Source of the DNA: Acidobacteriota bacterium
GTDB taxonomy: Bacteria; Acidobacteriota; Vicinamibacteria; Fen-336
Assembly: GCA_003223555.1 (NCBI GenBank)
Contig: QHVM01000086.1
Span: forward strand, 68,596 to 107,674
Direction of reading: 5' to 3'
Length of the DNA stretch: 39,079 bases
A model generated the notes under the pieces. That model was given only the letters and a program-made list of their open reading frames with translations. It was not told where the DNA came from and searched no databases. Both the position numbers and the translations under genes were made by a program. This document shows positions 31,013 to 39,079 of this stretch, one piece after another (within the stretch, counting starts at the first letter, position 1; each line of letters opens with the position of its first letter).

Positions 31013-32265
31013 AGACGCGCATTGCCGCCGTCCTGCTCGGCGCGCTCCTGCTGGCGGGAACGGTCCGCGCCCAGGAGCCGCCTCCCGTCGACGCCAGCGA
31101 CATCATCAACACGCTGCTCGGAGGGTTGCTCGGGTTCAAGGACATGACCGGGCCCGAGCTGCAGACCGAGGTGGCCGAGGTCGGCGGGATCCCGTTCCGG
31201 GCCGACGTGCCGCTCCAGTACCTGACCCACGCCGAGCTGGCCCGCTACCTCAAGGATGTCCTCGACGACGAGTACCCCGAGGCCCAGGCGCGGGCCGACC
31301 AGCGCACGCTGGTGGCCTTCGGCCTGCTGGCTCCCGGCACCGACCTGCGCGCGGTGCGGGCCCGTCTGCTCGAGGAGAACGTGGCCGGCTTCTACGACGA
31401 GCGGCCGGGCAAGAAGCGGCTCTACGCGGTGAGCGAGGACCGGCGCCTGACCCCCACCAACCAGCTCATCCTCTCCCACGAGCTGCGCCACGCGCTGCAG
31501 GACCAGTACGCGAACGTCCGCGCTGCGCTGCCCGAGAGCGTGGGCGACTTCGACGACCGCCGGATCGCCTTCCTGAGCCTGCTCGAGGGCGACGCGACGC
31601 TCGTCATGGAGCGCTTCCTGCTCCGCCGCCTGCCGGGCGTCGAGGAGAAGGACCTGTCCGGCCTGTCGCTGCCCGTCCCCGCGGTGCCGGGCGCCCCCCC
31701 GGTACTGGCCGACCAGCTCGTGCTGCCCTACATCGTGGGCCGCGACTTCGCCCGCGCGGTCTGGCAGCGCGGGGGCTGGGACGCGATGAAGGCGGCCTGG
31801 TCGCGGCCTCCGGCGTCGACCGAGCAGGTCCTCCACCCGGAGAAATATTTCGCGGGCGAAGCGCCGCAGCGGGTCGACATCGCCTATCAGCCGCCGGGGG
31901 GGAAGCTGTTGAACGAGGGCGTGCTCGGCGAGATGCTGGTCCGGACGCTTCTTGGCGAGGGCTCCGACGCCGCCGCCGCGGGCTGGGGAGGGGACCGGTT
32001 CCGCGTGTGGGACGTCGGAGGCAAGAGCCTTCTCGCGTGGCGCTCGGCCTGGGACAGCCCGGCCGACCTGCAGGAGTTCCGCCAGGCGCTCTCGGCTCGC
32101 CTCGCCGCCGAGCGCACCGCGGCCGGGGAGAGGGGGCCGTTCCGCATCTTCTCCGCGCCGCCGTGGCGCTTCGCGGCCGGCGAGGTGGGGGGGACCGTCG
32201 TGCTCGTCTCCTCCGACGACGACCGGGCCTTCGACGCCGCGCTGGCCGCACTCGCGCGGCCTTGA
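31009..32265 (+). CDS. Secreted HExxH metallopeptidase-like protein
   Basis: 418 aa from a GTG overlapping the LolA stop (GTGA). The signal peptide V-K-T-R-I-A-A-V-L-L-G-A-L-L-L-A-G-T-V-R-A is cleaved before QEPPP. The zinc motif is HELRH (157-161) within S-H-E-L-R-H-A-L-Q-D-Q, and Glu193 in L-L-E-G-D-A-T-L-V is the likely third ligand, a layout common in bacterial HELxHALQDQ proteins of unassigned function. The rest is helical with a W-R-S-A-W-D-S-P-A-D-L-Q-E-F-like C-terminal part. As the last gene of the operon it may act on envelope proteins or lipoproteins (inference). Confidence 0.85.
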   Translation: MKTRIAAVLLGALLLAGTVRAQEPPPVDASDIINTLLGGLLGFKDMTGPELQTEVAEVGGIPFRADVPLQYLTHAELARYLKDVLDDEYPEAQARADQRTLVAFGLLAPGTDLRAVRARLLEENVAGFYDERPGKKRLYAVSEDRRLTPTNQLILSHELRHALQDQYANVRAALPESVGDFDDRRIAFLSLLEGDATLVMERFLLRRLPGVEEKDLSGLSLPVPAVPGAPPVLADQLVLPYIVGRDFARAVWQRGGWDAMKAAWSRPPASTEQVLHPEKYFAGEAPQRVDIAYQPPGGKLLNEGVLGEMLVRTLLGEGSDAAAAGWGGDRFRVWDVGGKSLLAWRSAWDSPADLQEFRQALSARLAAERTAAGERGPFRIFSAPPWRFAAGEVGGTVVLVSSDDDRAFDAALAALARP

Positions 32266-32290
32266 CAGCCACGGGGACGGCCCGGATAAT
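32262..32290 (+). promoter_or_regulatory. Near-consensus sigma70 promoter upstream of the DUF4870-like gene
   Basis: TTGACA (32262-32267, perfect), exactly 17 nt, then GATAAT (32285-32290, five of six). The -35 box contains the TGA stop of the metallopeptidase-like gene. This is the strongest promoter seen in the window and separates the downstream gene from the operon. Confidence 0.75.
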
Positions 32291-32322
32291 CGCGCGCGAC
32301 TCAACGAAGGACGCGGCTCTTC

Positions 32323-32340
32323 GGCGCTCACCTGAGCGCC
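32323..32340 (+). promoter_or_regulatory. Leader hairpin just before the Shine-Dalgarno of the DUF4870-like gene
   Basis: GGCGCTC-ACCT-GAGCGCC, a 7-bp stem, ends 3 nt before AGGAGG (32344-32349), which lies 4 nt before the ATG. It could stabilise the mRNA or set ribosome access. Confidence 0.45.
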
Positions 32341-32353
32341 GCTAGGAGGTACG

Positions 32354-32743
32354 ATGGCCACGCCCGTGACGCCGCCGCCCCCGCCGGGATCCACCAACCT
32401 CGGCATGGCCCCCAACGTCGGTGCGCTGCTGTGCTACGTCCCCTGCTGCATCGGGCTCATCTTTTCCGTCATCGTCGCCATCGTGGAGAAGCAGAGCCGT
32501 TTCCTGCGCTTCCATGCCTTCCAGAGCCTGCTCTTCCACGCCGGGATCATCATCCTCTGGGTCGGCCTCACGATCCTGAGCTTCATCCTCGGTGCCATCC
32601 ACCTCGGGCTGCTCATGATCCCCCTCCAGCTCCTGGTCGGGCTGGCCGTGCTCGGCCTGCACATCCTGCTCATGATCAAGGCCTACAACAACGAGCAGTA
32701 CGAGCTGCCGACCCTCGGCCAGATGGCGAAGGGCTGGGTGTAG
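32354..32743 (+). CDS. DUF4870/Tic20-like small membrane protein
   Basis: 129 aa. A Pro-rich start is followed by an M-A-P-N-V-G-A-L-L-C-Y-V helix (about 18-42), the family-typical K-Q-S-R-F-L-R-F-H-A-F-Q-S-L-L-F-H loop (51-67) and two more hydrophobic helices (about 66-85 and 88-108), then K-A-Y-N-N-E-Q-Y-E-L-P. The H-A-x-Q-S-L and K-A-x-x-G/N-x-x-Y-x-L-P elements are the DUF4870 hallmarks. The function is unknown. It has its own strong promoter and AGGAGG site and converges with the TPR-AIM24 gene across 10 nt. Confidence 0.88.
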   Translation: MATPVTPPPPPGSTNLGMAPNVGALLCYVPCCIGLIFSVIVAIVEKQSRFLRFHAFQSLLFHAGIIILWVGLTILSFILGAIHLGLLMIPLQLLVGLAVLGLHILLMIKAYNNEQYELPTLGQMAKGWV

Positions 32744-32753
32744 CGGCCGCCGG

Positions 32754-34076
32754 TCAGGCCAGGGCCTGCTCGACGAGCAGGCGGCCGGTCCCTTCGAGGC
32801 GCAGGACGGAGCCGGGGACGGCGCCGGGGAGCATCACCTCGTAGAGGCTGCGGTCCTCGACGAGCTGGGGCGTGAGATCTCCGCTCCAGGTGATGATCGA
32901 CGTCGAGGGGACCGAGACCGGCAGGTCCGGGCGCACGGCCAACGGCAGGGGCTTGCCGGTCACCGACAGGGCGACCATCCCCCGCCCCTCCAGCGCCAGG
33001 AACTCCAGCCCGCCGTCGCCCACCGCGACGTAGCGCGGGCTCAACTGCTCCTCGCAGGCCAGCAGGTGCGAAGGCTCGACGTGGATCAGCTCGTTCTCGA
33101 CCTGCATGAACGTGATCTCCCGGTCCTTGTCGGTGAGGATGATCTTGCCGGTGCCGGAGATGATCACGAGGGCGGGGCTGCGGCCCGGCCGCTTGTCCTT
33201 CACCCAGAAGGTCAGGTTGCCGCCGTAGGAGTAGATCGTCCCCTGCTTGATGAAGACCTTGCCCGAGAACTCCACCTCCATCAGGTTGTTCTCCAGGGCG
33301 CGGAAGGGCGGGCGGGGAGCGGGAGGCAGTGTCCGGGCGGTGGGCGATTCCCCGGCGGGCGGCACGGGAGCGGCCGCCGCCGTCCCCGGGGGCAGCTTGA
33401 AGCGGGCGGTGTCGGTGCGCACGGGGCGGGGAGCGCCCTCCGCCAGGAGGCCGTCGCTCACCGGCTGCAGGGGGCGGCCGGGGGACGACAGGGACTCCTC
33501 GGCGCGGCGGCGCAGCGCCTCGCGCACGTCGCGGGCGTTGAACTCCGCGGTGTCGTCCGTGGCGCTGTGGCTGCTGGCCAGGAGGCTTCTCGAGCGGCCC
33601 GGCGAGGCGGCCGCGATCTTGTCCTCGACCCTGCGCACCATCAGGTTCGCCCCCGCCTGCCGGTACTGGTAGATGGCGTCCTGGTAGCGGTGGAGGCGCT
33701 CGTAGATCGATCCCAGGTAGAAGTTGATCTTCGGGTTGTCCCGGGTCAGCTCCAGCGCCTTCACGAAGGCCGACTCGGCCTCCTCCAGGCGGTTCAGCTT
33801 GAAGTAGATGAGACCCAGGTTGTAGAAGAGCGTGTGGGCGTCGGGGCTGTCCGCGCTGAGCTTGCGGTAGACCTCCTCGGCCTTCTCCAGCTTGTCCTGG
33901 CGGAAGTAGACGAGGCCGAGGAGGTTCAGGACCCGCTGGTCGCGGGGCCGGAGCAGGTACGCCTCCTCCAGCTCGCGCTCGGCCTCCTCGAAGCGCCGCT
34001 CGTCGTAGAAAGACTTGCCCTTGTTGAAGTGCGTGAGGAAGAGCCCCTGGTCGAACGGGGCCCGGGGCGAGCTCAT
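32754..34076 (-). CDS. TPR - AIM24 family protein
   Basis: 440 aa. Residues 1-160 form four or so TPR units (K-G-K-S-F-Y-D-E-R-R-F-E-E-A-E-R-E-L-E-E-A-Y, L-F-Y-N-L-G-L-I-Y-F-K-L-N-R-L-E-E-A-E). A Pro/Ala linker (160-260) leads to an AIM24-type beta-helix domain (about 265-430: V-F-I-K-Q-G-T-I-Y-S-Y-G-G, I-I-S-G-T-G-K-I-I-L, Y-V-A-V-G-D). The role of bacterial AIM24 proteins is unsettled. It lacks a signal peptide. The start (ATG 34076) follows the lytic transglycosylase stop by 11 nt with a weak ribosome site, so it is the last gene of the pilT-recX-alaS-slt row. Confidence 0.85.
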   Translation of the reverse strand: MSSPRAPFDQGLFLTHFNKGKSFYDERRFEEAERELEEAYLLRPRDQRVLNLLGLVYFRQDKLEKAEEVYRKLSADSPDAHTLFYNLGLIYFKLNRLEEAESAFVKALELTRDNPKINFYLGSIYERLHRYQDAIYQYRQAGANLMVRRVEDKIAAASPGRSRSLLASSHSATDDTAEFNARDVREALRRRAEESLSSPGRPLQPVSDGLLAEGAPRPVRTDTARFKLPPGTAAAAPVPPAGESPTARTLPPAPRPPFRALENNLMEVEFSGKVFIKQGTIYSYGGNLTFWVKDKRPGRSPALVIISGTGKIILTDKDREITFMQVENELIHVEPSHLLACEEQLSPRYVAVGDGGLEFLALEGRGMVALSVTGKPLPLAVRPDLPVSVPSTSIITWSGDLTPQLVEDRSLYEVMLPGAVPGSVLRLEGTGRLLVEQALA

Positions 34077-34087
34077 GCGCGGCTATC

Positions 34088-35035
34088 TTAGTCCAGGGCG
34101 CGGATCATCGTATAGACGATACCCTCCGAGGGCGGCGTCTGGCCGACGTGGACGACGCCGCTCGCGTCGGTCCACTTGTAGAAGACGCGGGGTCGCGCGG
34201 GAGTGACCCGGGCCGGACGCGGCGGGGGGGCGGCCGGGCGCGAGGAGCTGGCGCCGGCGCGGATGCTGGCCACTGCGGCGTCGAGCCCGCCGGGAGTGGG
34301 GGTGAAGAACGAGGCCGCCTGCACCGGCGGCATCAGCGCCGCCGTGAAGCCGGACAAGAGCGACTGGATCTTCTGGACGTAGCCGCGGGTCTCCCGGAAG
34401 GGCGGCACGCCCTTGTAGCGCACCACGGCGTTTTCCCCGGCGTTGTAGGCCGCGCTGGCCAGGGCCACGTCTCCCTGGAACATGTCGAGCAACTGCCTCA
34501 GGTAGCGCACCCCGCCGAATATGTTCTGGCGGGGGTCGAAGGCGTTCGAGACCCCCAGCCGGCGGGCGGTGTCGGGCATGAGCTGCATGAGGCCCTGGGC
34601 CCCCTTGGAGGACCGCGCGAGGGGATCGAACTCCGACTCGACCTGGATCACCGCCCGCACCAGCTCGGTGCTCACGCCGTGGAGCGCCGCCGCCGCCTCG
34701 ATGTGCTGGTTGAACTCGCCATTGTAGTTGGGGTTGAGGCGGAAGGCCGCGGAATGGATGAGGGTGCCCTTGCCGATGTACGTGAGACGGAAGTCGGCCG
34801 CGTCGGGGACGTTGGTGGCTTCGACGACGCCGTTGGCGTTCCGGCGGGTGTAGATCTGGGCCTCGACCGGATCGGAGGCCGCCCCGAGCGTCATCGCCGC
34901 CATGAGCGCGCCGGTGCCGGCCAGGCCGAGGGCCTGTCGGCGATCGCCCCGGCGCCGATCCGGAACGCCTCGGGGCACGCGCCGCCGCTCGCCCTGGCGC
35001 CGCTCGGCCGCCCGCCGTTCCATGCCGGACCACAT
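34088..35035 (-). CDS. Lytic transglycosylase (SLT) flanked by DUF4124-like segments
   Basis: 315 aa. It cleaves peptidoglycan between MurNAc and GlcNAc. The SLT domain (about 108-225) has the catalytic Glu133 in Q-V-E-S-E-F-D-P, then K-G-A-Q-G-L-M-Q-L-M-P-D-T-A and A-Y-N-A-G-E-N-A-V. DUF4124-like strands occur on both sides: I-Y-T-R-R-N-A-N-G-V-V near 61 and V-F-Y-K-W-T-D-A-S-G-V-V near 285. The first 34 residues are an Arg/Glu-rich run (E-R-R-x-x-E-R-R, P-D-R-R-R-G-D-R-R) just before a hydrophobic helix, leaving a Tat-like D-R-R-Q-A-L-G. The ATG has GGAGG 5 nt upstream. It sits 31 nt after alaS. Confidence 0.92.
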   Translation of the reverse strand: MWSGMERRAAERRQGERRRVPRGVPDRRRGDRRQALGLAGTGALMAAMTLGAASDPVEAQIYTRRNANGVVEATNVPDAADFRLTYIGKGTLIHSAAFRLNPNYNGEFNQHIEAAAALHGVSTELVRAVIQVESEFDPLARSSKGAQGLMQLMPDTARRLGVSNAFDPRQNIFGGVRYLRQLLDMFQGDVALASAAYNAGENAVVRYKGVPPFRETRGYVQKIQSLLSGFTAALMPPVQAASFFTPTPGGLDAAVASIRAGASSSRPAAPPPRPARVTPARPRVFYKWTDASGVVHVGQTPPSEGIVYTMIRALD

Positions 35036-35066
35036 GGTACCCTCCCGGCCCGACGTACGCCAGCCG

Positions 35067-37772
<2,706 letters not shown>

Positions 37773-37788
37773 AACCCCTCCTCTTTAC

Positions 37789-37834
37789 CTCTGCGTCCTC
37801 TCCGTTCGTTCTCTGCGTCCTCTGCGTTGAAAGG
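37789..37834 (-). repeat. 46-nt dispersed repeat, copy B
   Basis: Matches 22602-22647 over 46 nt with two mismatches; the first 35 nt are identical. It abuts the recX stop codon directly and ends 16 nt before the alaS GTG, overlapping neither but close to the alaS ribosome site. Confidence 0.8.
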
Positions 37835-38350
37835 CTATTCGTCCGGCTCCGGCAGGTCCTCCAGCCCCTCCCGCCAGCGCGGCCACAAAGCGGCCAGCCG
37901 CTCCCGGACCATCCCCGCAGGAAAGCCCCGCCGGAGCAGGAAGGCCCAGAGCTTGCGGATCCGCCGGAGCGGCTCGTCGCGCGGGTGCAGGCGCCAGTAG
38001 CGGCGGGCCAGGCTCTCGAGAGCGTCCGCTTCGGAGACGTCCCGGAGGGCCTCGGCCATGCCCTTGACGATTATCGCTCGAGACACGCCCCGGGCCCTAA
38101 GCGCCTGGGAGACGCGGTGGCGGCCCAGGCCGTGGTGGGCCACCCGGCTGCGGGCAAAGCGCTCGGCGAAGCCGGCGTCGTCGAGGTACTTCTCGGAGCG
38201 GAGCCGGTCGAGGGTGGCGTCGACGACCCGCGCGGGAAAGCCGTCGCGGACGAGCCCGAGGCGCAGCTCGGCCTCGGAGTGCTCGCGACGGGCCAGCCGG
38301 CGCAGGGCGCGCTGGCGGGCGAGGGTGGGGGAGCCGTCCTTCCCGCTCAC
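37835..38350 (-). CDS. recX: Regulatory protein RecX
   Basis: 171 aa from the GTG at 38350, which overlaps the pilT stop (GTGA). RecX binds RecA filaments and limits recombination. Three-helix repeats are visible: A-L-R-R-L-A-R-R-E-H-S-E-A-E-L-R, D-R-L-R-S-E-K-Y-L-D-D-A-G-F-A-E-R-F-A-R-S-R (the typical Y-L-D-D-x-x-F-A motif), G-R-H-R-V-S-Q-A-L-R-A-R-G-V-S and K-L-W-A-F-L-L-R-R-G-F. recX next to alaS is a common bacterial order; recA is not in the window. The open frame extends upstream to 39022 inside pilT, but that part is antiphase read-through. Confidence 0.93.
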   Translation of the reverse strand: MSGKDGSPTLARQRALRRLARREHSEAELRLGLVRDGFPARVVDATLDRLRSEKYLDDAGFAERFARSRVAHHGLGRHRVSQALRARGVSRAIIVKGMAEALRDVSEADALESLARRYWRLHPRDEPLRRIRKLWAFLLRRGFPAGMVRERLAALWPRWREGLEDLPEPDE

Positions 38351-39079
38351 TCCATCTCGAAGGACTGCATCGTCTTCTCCATCTCCTCGGCGGCCAGGTC
38401 GGAGGTGGACTGGATGCCCTGGATCTTCAGCTTGAACTCGTCGGGATTGCTGGCCCGGCGCAGCGCCTCGTCGTAGGTGATGAGCTCCTTCTTGTAGAGC
38501 TGGAAGATCGACTGGTCGAACGTCTGCATCCCGTACTGGCTGACGCCGGCGGCGATGGCCTCGTGGATGAGCTTGGTCTTGTCCTTGTTGATGATGCAGT
38601 CGCGGATGAACGGGGTGGCGATCATCACCTCCACCGCGGGCACGCGCCCGTGCCCGTCGGCCCGGGGCACCAGGCGCATGGAGATGACGGCCTTGAGCAC
38701 GCCCGAGAGCTGCAGGCGGATCTGCTTCTGCTGGTGGGGCGGGAAGACCGAGATGATGCGGTTGATGGTCTCGGTGGCGTCCAGGGTGTGCAGCGTCGAG
38801 AGCACCAGGTGGCCGGTCTCGGCGGCGGTGATGGCGGTCTCGATCGTCTCGTAGTCGCGCATCTCGCCGACCAGGATCACGTCGGGGTCCTGGCGCAGCG
38901 CGCTCCGCAGCGCGGAGGCGAAGCTGCGGGTGTCCACCTCGACCTCGCGCTGGTTGACGATGGATTTCTTGTCGCGGTGGAGGAACTCGATGGGGTCCTC
39001 GATCGTGATCACGTGCTCGCACCGCTGGGAGTTGATGTAGTCGATCATCGCCGCCAGGGTGGTGGACTTGCCCGAGCCG
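38347..39079 (-). CDS. pilT: Type IV pilus retraction ATPase PilT/PilU, partial (N-terminus off the right edge)
   Basis: 244 codons visible. The edge cuts in the Walker A (G-S-G-K-S-T-T-L-A-A-M at the start). Then I-T-I-E-D-P-I-E-F (Asp box), R-Q-D-P-D-V-I-L-V-G-E-M-R-D (Walker B), T-G-H-L-V-L-S-T-L-H-T (His box) and the R-L-V-P-R-A-D-G region. The C-terminus G-M-Q-T-F-D-Q-S-I-F-Q-L-Y-K-K-E-L-I-T-Y-D-E-A-L-type text is closer to PilU-like members than to classic PilT. It powers pilus retraction at the inner membrane. No other pilus gene is visible. Confidence 0.93.
   Translation of the reverse strand, partial: GSGKSTTLAAMIDYINSQRCEHVITIEDPIEFLHRDKKSIVNQREVEVDTRSFASALRSALRQDPDVILVGEMRDYETIETAITAAETGHLVLSTLHTLDATETINRIISVFPPHQQKQIRLQLSGVLKAVISMRLVPRADGHGRVPAVEVMIATPFIRDCIINKDKTKLIHEAIAAGVSQYGMQTFDQSIFQLYKKELITYDEALRRASNPDEFKLKIQGIQSTSDLAAEEMEKTMQSFEME

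Noticed and set aside
37835-39022. 395-aa recX-like protein with a long N-terminus
   Set aside because: The upstream half is antiphase reading of pilT. The GTGA overlap gives a normal 171-aa RecX.

Overview
The window is a piece of a very GC-rich bacterial chromosome with dense, short-spaced genes. Outer-membrane features (LolA-like carrier, lipoproteins, lytic transglycosylase), a type IV pilus retraction ATPase, and GYF_2/DUF4388 and TPR/AIM24 proteins point to a diderm. The gene mix resembles soil Candidatus Rokubacteria/Methylomirabilota, or secondarily Myxococcota/Acidobacteriota. That assignment is inference from gene content, not from a marker phylogeny.

Region 1 (1-14927, minus strand) is a hybrid PKS-NRPS locus. 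A 2167-residue one-module PKS (KS-AT-DH-ER-KR-ACP) is followed, with a 3-nt overlap, by an NRPS that leaves the window at its left edge (C-A-NMT-PCP-C-A...). The first A domain carries the ten-residue code of a threonine activator and has an N-methyltransferase inserted, so the line probably adds N-methyl-threonine to a polyketide. The second A domain is cut, but its visible code is Phe-like. The NRPS has no usable ATG, GTG or TTG; it appears to start at CTG behind a perfect Shine-Dalgarno sequence. A secreted TIG-like protein lies upstream of the PKS.

Region 2 (15029-25212) is mixed housekeeping: a broken beta-propeller gene, a rhomboid protease, a GYF_2-TPR-DUF4388 protein, acylphosphatase, apt, tRNA-Arg(CCT), a YfgM-like TPR protein with sppA, a broken zinc-ribbon/TPR/HExxH peptidase gene and a GHMP sugar kinase. 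Both broken genes look as if a short internal segment is missing, with a frame change.

Region 3 (25271-28638, plus) carries efp with an unusual loop tip, a DUF84 NTPase, tdk, an unrecognised 142-aa protein and rtcA. A 26-bp palindrome separates the last two.

Region 4 (28673-32743, plus) is a tightly overlapped operon: lipoprotein, LolD-like ATPase, 67-aa membrane protein, LolA-like carrier and secreted HExxH protein. It looks like a lipoprotein-trafficking module but has no LolC/E permease. A near-consensus promoter then drives a DUF4870-like membrane protein.

Region 5 (32754-39079, minus) reads pilT (cut by the right edge), recX, alaS, a DUF4124/SLT lytic transglycosylase and a TPR-AIM24 protein.

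Small REP-like palindromes (19.85, 22.4, 30.4 kb) and two copies of a 46-nt repeat (22.6 and 37.8 kb) are scattered between and, once, inside genes. I see no rRNA, CRISPR array, insertion sequence or phage gene.
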